64,000 nucleotides of DNA from Ezakiella sp. (GCA_022778715.1 JALFRW010000030.1:248001-312000); one strand, 5' to 3'; shown: positions 48,006 through 57,249, counted from the first letter of the stretch. Notes: a model not told the origin generated them from the letters alone. Translations and numbers: made by a program.

Positions 48006-48756
48006 CTAGCCCCTCATCAGTTAAAATTCTAACTCCGTCTTTTGTCACAGCCATCGTGTGTTCGTATTGGCAAGAAAGTTTGCCATCGGCGGTTCTCGCT
48101 GTCCAACCGTTTTTGTCTAATTTCATCTTCCATGTACCCACATTTATCATTGGTTCGATCGTAAAAACCATGCCTTCACGCATTCTCGCACCTCTTATAC
48201 CTGAGTTGTAGTGAAGAACTTGAGGATCTTCGTGCATATATCTGCCAATTCCGTGGCCGCAAAAATCCTCAACAATGGAAAACCCAAATTGCTTAACATA
48301 TTCTTCAATCACAATTCCGATATCGCCAAAAAATGCACCGGGCTTTACAACTTCAATGCCCTTGTAAAGAGCTTCCTTTGTCACATCCATCAAAAGCTTT
48401 GCCTCATTGCTAATTTCGCCAACTGCATAGCTCCAGGCCGAATCGGATAAATATCCGTCTTTATTCACCACCATATCAATCGTTACAATGTCACCTTCTT
48501 TGAGTGGCTTTTCGCTTGGAAATCCGTGACAAATTTCGTCATTTACACTTGCGCATGTTGCAAATGGAAATCCCATATATCCCTTTTGTTCAGGAGTTGC
48601 GCCGTGCTCAGCTAAAAACTTTTCCACAAAACTATCTATTTCAAGAGTTGAAATTCCCGGAACAATTATCTTGCTTAGCTCTTCATGAACTGAACGAAGA
48701 ATTCTTCCGGATGCTTTCATCCCTTCAATCATCTTTGGAGTTTTTATTGAAATCAT
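47998..48756 (-). CDS. map: Methionine aminopeptidase type I
   Basis: 252 residues from the ATG preceded by AGGTGATTTA. A longer frame begins within the promoter and is rejected. Metal ligands are recognisable: D in VTIDMVVN, D in YLSDSAW, H in GHGIGRYMHEDP, E in FTIEPM and E in YEHTMAV. It removes initiator methionine. First gene of map-MATE-DUF1667-cyclophilin. Confidence 0.95.
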   Translation of the reverse strand: MISIKTPKMIEGMKASGRILRSVHEELSKIIVPGISTLEIDSFVEKFLAEHGATPEQKGYMGFPFATCASVNDEICHGFPSEKPLKEGDIVTIDMVVNKDGYLSDSAWSYAVGEISNEAKLLMDVTKEALYKGIEVVKPGAFFGDIGIVIEEYVKQFGFSIVEDFCGHGIGRYMHEDPQVLHYNSGIRGARMREGMVFTIEPMINVGTWKMKLDKNGWTARTADGKLSCQYEHTMAVTKDGVRILTDEGLDG

Positions 48757-48780
48757 TAAATCACCTGTCCTTACTTGTTC

Positions 48781-48809
48781 ATTATAAAAGAAAATTAGCA
48801 ATTTTTCAA
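48781..48809 (-). promoter_or_regulatory. Promoter of the map operon
   Basis: Minus-strand TTGAAA, 17-bp spacer, TATAAT, about 25 bp before the map start. It lies inside the spurious upstream extension of the map frame. Confidence 0.65.
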
Positions 48810-49139
48810 TATCCATAAAGTTAAGATATTATGAAAATCTTCTATTCCAAATTAAAAACTTCAAAAGTAGATATTAAGGCTCTGAACTCAGCAAATTAAT
48901 TTAAAAAGTTAATAAAACCATCTATTAATTCAACAGTTTTATATAATTTCTTTAAACTACCGAAAATTAAAATCTTTATCATAAAAACTTACCTTTAAAT
49001 TATGATAATATAGTTATTTAATATAAAGATAAATCCATATAGACAAAAAGAAATTTTTAAAAGTATTTATAAAAAATGCAAATTCTATAATTGATTTATT
49101 ATCATAAATATAATAAAATCTATATAAAGGAGTGATATT
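48810..49139. other. Divergent intergenic region between map and the FetAB-type genes
   Basis: About 330 bp, very AT-rich. A TATAAT lies at 49109-49114 (plus) ahead of AAGGAGTGAT and the TTG start of the ABC gene, with no good -35. I see no RNA gene or repeat. Confidence 0.4.
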
Positions 49140-49763
49140 TTGTTTGAATTAAAAAACATAAAGTATAAAAACATTATAAATATCGATCACCTTATAATTA
49201 AAGATAACGATGTTACGGTGATTAACGGCAAGAGCGGTGCGGGAAAATCCACTCTTTTAAAATTGCTGAACAATTTAATTTCGCCGGATTCTGGTGAAAT
49301 TTACTACAACAGTAAAAATATTATGGACATCTCTCCTATCACCCTGCGTCGCAAAATTACAATGCAATCACAATTTCCTGTAATTTACAATAGTACCATT
49401 CGCGATAATTTAAATATCGGATTTAAACTTCGAGATTTAGCTGACACGAGAGATAAAACTTTGAAAGAAGTTTTAAAAATAGTAAGGCTTGACAAAGATT
49501 TAGAAATTGATGCAAAAACTTTGTCCGGCGGCGAAAAAACACGTCTTGCAATTGCGAGACTTTTTTTACTTAATCCAGAGGTCATTCTTTTGGATGAGCC
49601 CGGAGCATCTCTCGACAACGAAACAGAGTTTGAAATAATTAAAAATGTAGTACAATTAGTGCGCAAAAAAAATATCAAACTCATTATTGTTTCACATAAC
49701 GACGCAACAACCAAATTTGCGGACGAAATCATCACTTTTGAAAATGGGAAGCTTAAAAGATGA
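49140..49763 (+). CDS. FetA-like ABC transporter ATP-binding protein
   Basis: 207 residues starting at TTG with AAGGAG nine bases before it. Walker A GKSGAGKST, signature LSGGEKTR and Walker B VILLDEPGASLD are intact. The adjacent membrane partner belongs to the UPF0014/FetB family, so this is the energising subunit of a FetAB-type exporter, linked to iron homeostasis in E. coli. The short size is typical. It overlaps fetB by four bases. Confidence 0.85.
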   Translation: MFELKNIKYKNIINIDHLIIKDNDVTVINGKSGAGKSTLLKLLNNLISPDSGEIYYNSKNIMDISPITLRRKITMQSQFPVIYNSTIRDNLNIGFKLRDLADTRDKTLKEVLKIVRLDKDLEIDAKTLSGGEKTRLAIARLFLLNPEVILLDEPGASLDNETEFEIIKNVVQLVRKKNIKLIIVSHNDATTKFADEIITFENGKLKR

Positions 49764-50545
49764 ATGTAAATGATATTAGTTTCTTAAATTTAGTGTATGC
49801 TTTCATTTTTGTTGGCATTATGGTTGTCGTATTTATACTTAAAAAAACAAATCTTACAAAAACATTCCTGTACGCCTCGGTTAGAATGACTCTACAGCTC
49901 ATTTTAACCGGTTATGTGCTTAGCTACATTTTTGAATTAAACAATCCTTTTATGACTATATCCGTGTATTTGGTGTTATACACTTTCGCAACTTTTACCA
50001 TTTTTAAACACTCCAAAATCAAAAACAAAAAGCTCAGATATTTAATCGCCATTTCGCAATTTATCGGTGCGACTATATCGCTATTTTACTTTTTGATTTT
50101 CGTAATTAAAATTAAACCTTGGTACAACCCTCAATTTTTTATTCCAATCGCAGGAATGGTTATAGGTAACTCGATGACCGGTCTCACTTTATCTGTTAAC
50201 ACATTTAATTCTAATTTTATAAACAAATGGGAAGAAATCGAGTGCAGCTTGATGCTTGGAGCAACTCCAAAAAACGCCACCAAAACCATTGCACAAAATG
50301 CACTCGAAAATTCTCTTATTCCAACTCTAAACCGTATGTTTGGTATGGGGATTATTTTTCTTCCTGGCATGATGACAGGTCAAATTTTATCAGGTGTCGC
50401 CCCTACCACTGCAATTTTATACCAAATTATAATAATGTTTGCAACCTTTATTACAACCGCAATTAGCACACTTATTTTTAGCACCAACGTTTATAAATGC
50501 TATTTTAATAGCAGAGCACAAATTTTAGATGTTTTTAAGGAGTAG
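49760..50545 (+). CDS. FetB-like ABC transporter permease (UPF0014)
   Basis: 261 residues with about seven membrane segments. The family stretches FIPIAGMVIGNSMTGLTLSVN, MLGATPKNATKTIAQNALENSLIPTLNRM and GIIFLPGMMTGQILSGV are clear. With the upstream ATPase it forms a metal-linked exporter; the substrate is not visible in sequence. It overlaps the ATPase gene and ends two bases before the aldehyde dehydrogenase start. Confidence 0.9.
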   Translation: MNVNDISFLNLVYAFIFVGIMVVVFILKKTNLTKTFLYASVRMTLQLILTGYVLSYIFELNNPFMTISVYLVLYTFATFTIFKHSKIKNKKLRYLIAISQFIGATISLFYFLIFVIKIKPWYNPQFFIPIAGMVIGNSMTGLTLSVNTFNSNFINKWEEIECSLMLGATPKNATKTIAQNALENSLIPTLNRMFGMGIIFLPGMMTGQILSGVAPTTAILYQIIIMFATFITTAISTLIFSTNVYKCYFNSRAQILDVFKE

Positions 50546-50547
50546 TT

Positions 50548-51918
50548 ATGATGACGACAAATGAAATTCTAAATTCTCAGTATAAATTTTTCATAAATGG
50601 AGAAACCCTTTCTTACGAATTTAGATTAAATGCACTAAAAAAACTTTATTACGCGATTAAAAAAAGACAAGATGAAATTTCAAATGCACTTAAAAGTGAT
50701 TTGAGTAAATCGGGGTTTGAAAGTTACACCTCAGAAATTGGATTTTCACTTATGGAAATTAAATATCTTACAAAAAATTTAAAAAAGTTCATGAAACCAA
50801 AAAGAGTAAAAACCGAGCTTTTGAATTTTCCGGCAAATAGCAAAATATACTCTGAACCATTTGGCAATGTGCTCATCATGAGCCCGTGGAATTATCCGTT
50901 TTTACTCACCATTTCACCACTTGCCGGAGCAATTGCCGCTGGAAACACTGCAATTTTAAAGCCATCCAATTATTCAGTTGCCACATCTAAAGTGATGAAA
51001 GATATTATCTCCGGCATTTTTCATGAAAACTATATTTCCCTAATTGAAGGTGACAGATATGTAAATCAAGATCTTTTAAATTTGAAGTTCGACTATATAT
51101 TTTTCACCGGTAGCAAAGCAGTCGGTAAAATTGTGATGGAAAAAGCGGCCAAACATTTAACTCCGGTTTCGCTGGAACTCGGCGGAAAAAGTCCAACTAT
51201 TGTAGATAAAAGCGCAAAAATCGCTCTTGCCGCAAAGCGTATTGCATGGGGCAAAAGTTTAAACTCGGGACAAACTTGTGTAGCACCGGACTACTGTTTG
51301 GTTCACCAATCCATTGCTAACGAATTTACTTTAGAACTCAAAAAAGCTTTCATAGAATTAAACGGCGAAAATGCTGAAAATAATGTAAATTATCCAAAGA
51401 TTATAAATGAAAAAAAGTATGAACGACTTAAAGGACTTCTCAACAGTTCAGATATAATTTTTGGTGGAGCGTATTCTGACTTAAATGAAAAAATTGCTCC
51501 TACAATCGTGAATGCAAATTGGGATAGCGAGGTTATGAAAGAGGAAATCTTCGGTCCGATTATGCCAATCATTCAGTACGAAGATTTAGACGACATCATC
51601 ACAAAAATTAAATCTCGTCCTCGACCGCTTGCGTTATATATTTTCACTGAAGATGCGGATATTAAAAATAAAATCTTAAGTCGAATTTCTTTCGGCGGGG
51701 GTTGTGTGAATGACACTATTATGCATCTTGCGAGCTCGCACATGCCGTTCGGCGGAGTCGGTGATAGCGGAATGGGAGGATATCACGGGAAATATAGTTT
51801 CGACACATTTTCACACAAAAAAAGCGTGCTGGACAAATTCACATTTATGGACGTCAAAACACGCTACGGGAATAATTACGAAAAAGATTTTAATCTTGTA
51901 AAAAAACTTTTGAAATAA
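50548..51918 (+). CDS. Aldehyde dehydrogenase (class 3 type)
   Basis: 456 residues, the short form lacking the tetramerisation extension of class 1/2. It has SPWNYPFLLTISPLAGAIAAGN, FTGSKAVGKIVM, the general base glutamate in LELGGKSP, and the nucleophile in SGQTCVAPDY. The tail PFGGVGDSGMGGYHGKYSFDTFSH is typical. It oxidises medium or long aldehydes with NAD(P). AAGGAG precedes the ATG. It follows FetAB directly, and the terminator lies just after it. Confidence 0.92.
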   Translation: MMTTNEILNSQYKFFINGETLSYEFRLNALKKLYYAIKKRQDEISNALKSDLSKSGFESYTSEIGFSLMEIKYLTKNLKKFMKPKRVKTELLNFPANSKIYSEPFGNVLIMSPWNYPFLLTISPLAGAIAAGNTAILKPSNYSVATSKVMKDIISGIFHENYISLIEGDRYVNQDLLNLKFDYIFFTGSKAVGKIVMEKAAKHLTPVSLELGGKSPTIVDKSAKIALAAKRIAWGKSLNSGQTCVAPDYCLVHQSIANEFTLELKKAFIELNGENAENNVNYPKIINEKKYERLKGLLNSSDIIFGGAYSDLNEKIAPTIVNANWDSEVMKEEIFGPIMPIIQYEDLDDIITKIKSRPRPLALYIFTEDADIKNKILSRISFGGGCVNDTIMHLASSHMPFGGVGDSGMGGYHGKYSFDTFSHKKSVLDKFTFMDVKTRYGNNYEKDFNLVKKLLK

Positions 51919-51922
51919 ATCT

Positions 51923-51960
51923 AATAAACCCTGAACGATCGATAATCTTCGGGGTTTATT
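51923..51960 (+). terminator. Terminator of the FetAB-aldehyde dehydrogenase operon
   Basis: AATAAACCCTGAA / TTCGGGGTTTATT, a 13-bp stem with one G-U pair and a 12-base loop, ending in a T-rich run. Confidence 0.8.
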
Positions 51961-51980
51961 TAATTCTATAATCTCGATAT

Positions 51981-52250
51981 CTATTCTTTGTGACTTTTAT
52001 TGCTCCCTTCTGACAGTGCTTTACTGTAAATATCTTCTTCCGATACTCCTACTTACAACGCTTCTTCGATATATTAAAAATTATCTTCGTTTGTAATCAC
52101 AATTGTTTCAGCAATTTTTTCTAAATATGATTTATTGCACGCCCTAAATTCACAATTTGAATTGCAACCTCACACCGATTTTTATCTTTAAATTCATTAT
52201 CTTTTTCCAAAAGCACTCTAAACGCACCGCTCTTAATCGGACTTAGGCGT
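51981..52250 (-). pseudogene. Decayed protein-coding remnant, family not recognised
   Basis: Read on the minus strand, the first part gives SGAFRVLLEKDNEFKDKNRC and on to VAIQIVNLGRA. After a one-base frame break near 52130-52140 the next frame gives YLEKIAETIVITNEDNF, a stop, YIEEAL, a stop, then VGVSEEDIYSKALSEGSNK. Codon-like composition with several stops suggests the 3' end of a dead gene. No start or upstream domain remains. I cannot name the family. Confidence 0.4.
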
Positions 52251-52271
52251 CAAATTATTAATATTAAAAGA

Positions 52272-52302
52272 AAACGCATTCAGAGATAATCCAAATGCGT
52301 TT
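52272..52302 (-). terminator. Terminator of the P-type ATPase gene
   Basis: AAACGCATT / AATGCGTTT, a 9-bp stem with a 13-base loop, followed on the minus strand by TTCTTTTAAT, 16 bp after the stop. Confidence 0.75.
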
Positions 52303-52317
52303 ACGAATTACAAACTA

Positions 52318-54303
52318 TTATATTCTGTTGTTTAACAGTGCAATTAACACGCATATAATGCTTACACCTACATCTCCCAGTACCGCGAGATACATTCCGC
52401 CTTGCACGCCTAAATAAATTGCAATTAAAATGCCAACCTTAACTAAAAGTGAAAATCCTAAAATAATTTTTGCATTCTTAACGATTTTTCTCGCGCCTCT
52501 AACTGCAAATGGCACTTTTCTTATGTCATCGTCAACAATGACAATATCGCTCGAATTGATTGCTGCATCCGAACCCATTTTGCCCATCGATATTCCGACA
52601 TTAGATGCTTCCAAAACAGCACTGTCGTTGATACCGTCGCCCACAAAAGCAATGTTTCCGCATTCTTTTTGCTTTAGCATAATATCGAGTTTATCTTTCG
52701 GACTCATCTCTGATTCATAATGGTCAAAACCAAGTGTAGTAGAAAGTGCTTTTACTTTGTCTTGTCTGTCGCCTGATATCAAAATCGTCTTAACATTTAA
52801 AATTTTCAAATCACGCACAACATCAAATGCGGCATCTTTTAAAGATTCTTCCAAATAGAATTTACCAATAATGTTTTCGTCTTCAAAAAGGTTTATGACC
52901 AAACTTCCGCTTCCGCCTCTGATTTTATAGTCTTTTGCGCCGAATGTAAAATCAATTCCCAAGCCCGGAAATTCTTTTAAACTTTCGGCTTCTTCCGAAA
53001 TATCCATATAAAACGCTGTTGCAATCGGATGAGTTGAACGCTTTTCCCCTATTGCCATCAGCTTTCTTAAATCAGCTTCACTGTATTCTCCTAATGATTC
53101 CACGCTTTTTAAATAAAGTTTATTTTCAGTAATTGTACCGGTTTTATCAAAACCGATTGTTTTCACATGATTCAGTGCGTCGATATATTCTGAACCCTTA
53201 AACAAAATCCCTTTTCGACTTAGTGCACCTATACCAACTGCATAACTAAGCGGCACTCCAAGAACAACAGCACAAGGACAAGAAGTTATTAAAAATGCCA
53301 AACTCTTATTTAGTGCAGTTTTCAAATCTCCGCCACCAATCCATGGCACAATTGAAATCAATGCTGCAAGTCCAACCACCGTAGGTGTATAAACTTTCGC
53401 AAATTTTGTAATAAATTTTTCTTCCTTGCTCTTTTTTTGCTCAGCTTCTTTAACGAGGTCATCCATTCTTTTTATAAGTGAATTATTATAATCTCGAACC
53501 ACTTCAAATATCGCTCTGTTTTGTAGTACTATCGAGCCTCCCGGCACTATATCACCTTTTTTAAAATATCTTGGCTCACTTTCACCGGTGTAACTGGAAG
53601 TATCAATTGCTGCAATTTCACTTTGAAGTGTCGAATCTAATCCTAACATTTCAAATGGTTCTACTATCAAATTTTCACCAATATTAACATTTTGCGCTAA
53701 AATTTTACTTGTAGAACCATCATTGTTTAAAACTCTTATATAAATATCATTGCTTGAAGCCGTCTTTCTTACATCCTTCATTGCCCTATCAACTGCTAAA
53801 TCTGTTAATAATTCACCAATACGATATAAGACGATAACCATAGCACCTTCTGTATACTCACCAATAAATAGTGCTCCTAAAGTAGAAATCATAATTAAAA
53901 CTTTTTCATCTAACGCATTTCCGCCCAAAATGACTGAAAAGGCATTTTTATAAATAACTGCTCCACCTATTAACGTTGCAAAAATTGATAAATATTTATT
54001 TTTAAAAATAAGTGAAAGAATTATCAAAATTACTGAAATAAATAAACTTAGAAATTCAAAATTGCAAAAATTAAATATTTCATCCTCTTTTAAAGCAGTT
54101 CCAATTTCTTCAAGCTCTATCCCTGGTTCAATCAAATTAAAAATTTTTTCTATCTCTTTTTTCGTCAGAACAGAATCAATTAAAATTTTTCTATCCACAA
54201 ATAAGATTTTCGCACTTTTAACTGATTTATTTTTATTTAATTTATCCTCAATTTTTCTAGCACAATTTGGACACAAATTGCCCTTAATTATATATTCTTT
54301 CAT
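52318..54303 (-). CDS. Heavy-metal translocating P1B-type ATPase
   Basis: 661 residues. An N-terminal metal-associated domain has GNLCPNC (C11, C14). The membrane metal site SCPCAV is of the CPC type, phosphorylation occurs at DKTGTITE, and the hinge is GDGINDSAVLEASNVGISMG. ATPases with this core export Zn2+/Cd2+/Pb2+, or Cu+; the N-terminal CPNC and CPC do not decide. It is monocistronic with a strong promoter and a Fur-family-like operator in its leader. GGAGG precedes the ATG. Confidence 0.93.
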   Translation of the reverse strand: MKEYIIKGNLCPNCARKIEDKLNKNKSVKSAKILFVDRKILIDSVLTKKEIEKIFNLIEPGIELEEIGTALKEDEIFNFCNFEFLSLFISVILIILSLIFKNKYLSIFATLIGGAVIYKNAFSVILGGNALDEKVLIMISTLGALFIGEYTEGAMVIVLYRIGELLTDLAVDRAMKDVRKTASSNDIYIRVLNNDGSTSKILAQNVNIGENLIVEPFEMLGLDSTLQSEIAAIDTSSYTGESEPRYFKKGDIVPGGSIVLQNRAIFEVVRDYNNSLIKRMDDLVKEAEQKKSKEEKFITKFAKVYTPTVVGLAALISIVPWIGGGDLKTALNKSLAFLITSCPCAVVLGVPLSYAVGIGALSRKGILFKGSEYIDALNHVKTIGFDKTGTITENKLYLKSVESLGEYSEADLRKLMAIGEKRSTHPIATAFYMDISEEAESLKEFPGLGIDFTFGAKDYKIRGGSGSLVINLFEDENIIGKFYLEESLKDAAFDVVRDLKILNVKTILISGDRQDKVKALSTTLGFDHYESEMSPKDKLDIMLKQKECGNIAFVGDGINDSAVLEASNVGISMGKMGSDAAINSSDIVIVDDDIRKVPFAVRGARKIVKNAKIILGFSLLVKVGILIAIYLGVQGGMYLAVLGDVGVSIICVLIALLNNRI

Positions 54304-54327
54304 TTTACCTCCAAAATATAAAGCAAA

Positions 54328-54342
54328 TGATTTTCATTTTCA
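54328..54342 (-). promoter_or_regulatory. Fur-family-like operator in the P-type ATPase leader
   Basis: TGATTTTCATTTTCA on the plus strand closely resembles the 7-1-7 Fur/PerR/Zur box TGATAATnATTATCA. Similar half sites (TGATAATTAAATGA) occur at about 54369-54383. All lie between the predicted transcription start and the ribosome site. Confidence 0.5.
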
Positions 54343-54386
54343 TTTTGATAATTTATTGAAATATTTTTCATTTAATTATCATTTTT

Positions 54387-54415
54387 ATTGTACTACTTTT
54401 TTTGTTATAAGTCAA
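54387..54415 (-). promoter_or_regulatory. Promoter of the P-type ATPase gene
   Basis: Minus-strand TTGACT, 17-bp spacer, TACAAT, about 84 bp before the start codon, leaving room for the operator sites in the leader. Confidence 0.7.
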
Positions 54416-54466
54416 GAATTATTATAAATTTAATATATTAATATTTTGCAAAAAATAATAATAAAA

Positions 54467-54486
54467 AAGCAACCTTAAGGCTGCTT
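54467..54486 (-). terminator. Terminator of the secreted-protein/ABC exporter operon
   Basis: AAGCAGCC / GGTTGCTT (one G-U pair) with a four-base loop TTAA, then TTTTATTA on the minus strand. The stop codon of the ABC ATPase gene falls inside this hairpin. Confidence 0.8.
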
Positions 54487-55158
54487 AAAAATTTTATTAA
54501 GTTTTCCATCTATCAATTCATATTTTACAAAAAAATCTGAATTGATAGATTCTAAATCATGACTAATCAATATGATGCTATGACCTTTTTCAGAATACTC
54601 TTTTAAAAATGATTTTAATTTTTGCTTCATATTAACTGATAAAGCATTTGTAGGTTCATCTAGGAGCAGGACATCGGGTTCATTTATAATAGCACGTGCT
54701 AATGCAACTTTTTGCCTTTCTCCACCTGAAAGATTTTTGACTTTTTTCTTTTTGATATTTCCCATCTCTAAAAAATCAATTACATAATCTACTCTTTTAT
54801 TTCTTTCCGATTTGTCAAACTTTGAAGAATAGTATAGTGGTATAATAATATTTTCATGCACAGTTTCATCATCAATAAGGAAATAATCCTGATAAACAAT
54901 TCCAAACATATTGTTCCTTAGAGTGGAATATTTATCATTTGTAAAATTGATTATGTTTTCACCGTATATTTTATAGCTGCCTTCAAAATTCTTATCTAGC
55001 AAACCAATTATTTTTAAAAGTGTTGTTTTTCCAGCGCCATTTTCACCACAAATCAAAACATTTTCTCCATTTTCCATATTGAAATTGCAATCTTGCAATA
55101 CAACATATTTTTCATTTCCATTTTTAAAGCTCTTGCTTAAATTTTCAATTTTAATCAT
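54475..55158 (-). CDS. ABC transporter ATPase of the secreted-protein cassette (MacB/LolD-like)
   Basis: 227 residues. Walker A GENGAGKTT (38-46), signature LSGGERQK, Walker B VLLLDEPTNALS and the H-loop ILISHD are intact. The size and sequence style fit ATPases paired with MacB/FtsX-like permeases, as in lactococcin-972-type bacteriocin export loci. Its ATG overlaps the stop of the second membrane gene (ATGA). It is last gene of the four-gene cassette. Confidence 0.85.
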   Translation of the reverse strand: MIKIENLSKSFKNGNEKYVVLQDCNFNMENGENVLICGENGAGKTTLLKIIGLLDKNFEGSYKIYGENIINFTNDKYSTLRNNMFGIVYQDYFLIDDETVHENIIIPLYYSSKFDKSERNKRVDYVIDFLEMGNIKKKKVKNLSGGERQKVALARAIINEPDVLLLDEPTNALSVNMKQKLKSFLKEYSEKGHSIILISHDLESINSDFFVKYELIDGKLNKIFKQP

Positions 55159-56183
55159 TCAACTCTCCATTTAACAATTTTACCAAATTCCTTTTTAATC
55201 ATCACATATGCTACAATTTTAAATATTATTAAAAACATAATTGAACATACTGTAAACACCTTAAAATAAATGTCAACATTAAATCTGTTTAAGTAATTTA
55301 ATATTAGCCAGCTTAATATTATGACTAAATCTATAAAAACTGAATTTCTAATATATATTCCATACAAAGTCGCTCCACAATAAATATTAACAATCAAACT
55401 GTTCTTTATTTTAGCATACATCGTTTTGTTATAAATATAGAATGACAAAATAATAAATGCTAATAAAATAATCAAATACACCATCACATATTTAATAACA
55501 AATTTTAATTCCTCTGAAGCAGATGTTTTGTATTCTTTCATTACTATATCAAAATTTTCATTCGAATATCCTAACAATTCATTAACAGCTTGATTGCTAT
55601 TATTATCTTTAAATATTATTAAAGATGATATTGCTTGCTCTATTTCCGATTCTGATAAATTAAGATTTTGCAAATTGCTGAGCCTTTCAGATTTCGACAA
55701 ATAAAAATCAAAATTTTCTATTTTGTCTTGATTTAAACCTAAACGCTTTAAAATTTTTTTATTTAGTTCAAAATCTTCTACTTTTTTTGATTCATCTCCA
55801 AATTCATTATTAAATTTTTTAGAATCAACTTTCGGAATTGCATAAATAATTGACCTATTTTTATCATTAATAATATTTCCAACTAAAATAATAGAATTAA
55901 CATTATATTTTTCATTGAACTTTTGACTTACTATTTCTGAATTTCCATATTTTTGAAAAAAATCAACTAATTGAGGTTTTATTCTATTTTTTTCAGTTGT
56001 AAGTGGTACAATTTCAAAACAATATTTTGTTGTTAAATCGATTTCTTCTTTTGTATCAACTAAACTATTATAAAACGGAACGCTAATAATGCTTATTGCT
56101 ACAATAGCAGATAAAAGAAATACAAAAGATAATTTATTTTTAATAACATCTTTTATGCCTTCAACAATATAAATGCTTTTCAT
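55155..56183 (-). CDS. MacB/FtsX-like membrane protein, second half-permease
   Basis: 342 residues: membrane segment at about 17-37, an outside region of roughly 185 residues with no cysteine bridges evident, then three to four membrane segments from about 228 to 335. It has a MacB-like layout without strong motifs, and a basic C-terminus (KKEFGKIVKWRVE). GAGGTGG precedes the ATG, one base after the upstream stop. It seems to pair with the similar gene before it to form the transmembrane part of a heteromeric exporter. A bacteriocin-immunity role is possible but unproven. Confidence 0.65.
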   Translation of the reverse strand: MKSIYIVEGIKDVIKNKLSFVFLLSAIVAISIISVPFYNSLVDTKEEIDLTTKYCFEIVPLTTEKNRIKPQLVDFFQKYGNSEIVSQKFNEKYNVNSIILVGNIINDKNRSIIYAIPKVDSKKFNNEFGDESKKVEDFELNKKILKRLGLNQDKIENFDFYLSKSERLSNLQNLNLSESEIEQAISSLIIFKDNNSNQAVNELLGYSNENFDIVMKEYKTSASEELKFVIKYVMVYLIILLAFIILSFYIYNKTMYAKIKNSLIVNIYCGATLYGIYIRNSVFIDLVIILSWLILNYLNRFNVDIYFKVFTVCSIMFLIIFKIVAYVMIKKEFGKIVKWRVE

Positions 56184-56184
56184 A

Positions 56185-57198
56185 CTACCACCTCATTTTT
56201 CTTTTAACTTTATTATAAGCAAATATAAAATTAATCAATATTGAAATCAAAATAGCCACTGTTATAACAAATTCTATTTGAAGTACATATTCTAAATTTA
56301 AGCTGAATTTATTAAATGATTTCAAATAAATTGAATTTATTAAACACGTAATCAGTGAAATAAATACACATTGAAAAAATAAAAGAATTGCTTTTTTCAT
56401 AAAAATCGCTTTCCTTTTTGCTCCAACACTTGCATATACATTTAAATTTTCATAATAATTGTGTATATAAATATTAAACATAAGCAAAAATAGTGCACAC
56501 ACGGAAACGAATGAAATAAAGAAAAATTTAACATAGTCTCTCGCATCACCAAGTTCAGAAAATGTTTTAAGAATCGATTTGCTTTTCGTTTTAATTGGTT
56601 CAAACCCATTTTTTAAAAAAGCTTCCTTCAATTTTTGTTTATCATGATTATGATAGCCCGACAGATATATTTTATCTATTTCACTATTATTTAGACAAAA
56701 TAAATTTTTAACGATTTTCACATCTGAATTATTTTCTGCAATTGTTGAATAAGGGTCAAAAATATTTATAATATCTGCATCATATTTTTTTTCATTGTAT
56801 TTTATATTTACTCCACCATATCCATGTTTAAGAATGACTTCAATGGGATAAATAAATATAGATGTTTTAGTCTTATTTTTATAATCATTCATTGAAAAAT
56901 AGCGCTTATTATATGATATAAACTTGGTAGAATAAATAAAATAAAAATAAGTTGGGTCATAAACGCCCAATATTTCCTTGTTGTTTGTTTCAGCTATAAC
57001 CATCAAATCATTATACTTTAAAAGAAAATCTAAACCATTACTTGAGTTCTCACTTTTATTTCTTTGAAATATAAATTCGTTTCTGTCCATTCCATATTTT
57101 ATGCCATTATAATCATTTAATATGACATAATTAACAGACATATTTACTACTGCAGTAAATAAAAAAATATAAATAAAAATAATATTCTTTTTTTTCAT
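56185..57198 (-). CDS. MacB/FtsX-like membrane protein, first half-permease
   Basis: 337 residues from the ATG at 57198; a GTG three codons earlier has no ribosome site. One membrane segment (about 5-25), an outside domain of about 190 residues (YDPTYFYFIYSTKF, YGGVNIKYNEKKYDADI), then three segments at about 222-330, including NVYASVGAKRKAIFMKKA, which is the cytoplasmic coupling-loop style of FtsX/MacB permeases. It is placed directly after the terminator that follows the secreted-protein gene. The two half-permeases resemble a split version of the single large membrane protein in lactococcin-972 loci. Confidence 0.65.
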   Translation of the reverse strand: MKKKNIIFIYIFLFTAVVNMSVNYVILNDYNGIKYGMDRNEFIFQRNKSENSSNGLDFLLKYNDLMVIAETNNKEILGVYDPTYFYFIYSTKFISYNKRYFSMNDYKNKTKTSIFIYPIEVILKHGYGGVNIKYNEKKYDADIINIFDPYSTIAENNSDVKIVKNLFCLNNSEIDKIYLSGYHNHDKQKLKEAFLKNGFEPIKTKSKSILKTFSELGDARDYVKFFFISFVSVCALFLLMFNIYIHNYYENLNVYASVGAKRKAIFMKKAILLFFQCVFISLITCLINSIYLKSFNKFSLNLEYVLQIEFVITVAILISILINFIFAYNKVKRKMRW

Positions 57199-57227
57199 AA
57201 TTAACACTCATAATAAAATAAATAAAA

Positions 57228-57243
57228 AGCTACACAGGTAGCT
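57228..57243 (-). terminator. Internal (probably leaky) terminator after the secreted-protein gene
   Basis: AGCTAC / GTAGCT stem with a four-base loop and TTTTTATTTATT on the minus strand, between the secreted-protein stop (57250) and the first permease start. Stable enough to reduce, but maybe not abolish, transcription into the exporter genes. Confidence 0.65.
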
Positions 57244-57249
57244 CTCTAT

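Noticed and set aside
49620..49735. Antisense gene opposite the FetA-like ATPase
   Set aside because: The sense frame carries intact ABC motifs; the antisense frame is serine-rich shadow sequence.
54062..54427. 121-codon plus-strand frame across the P-type ATPase start
   Set aside because: It is antisense to the metal-binding domain and runs through the promoter; there is no ribosome site.
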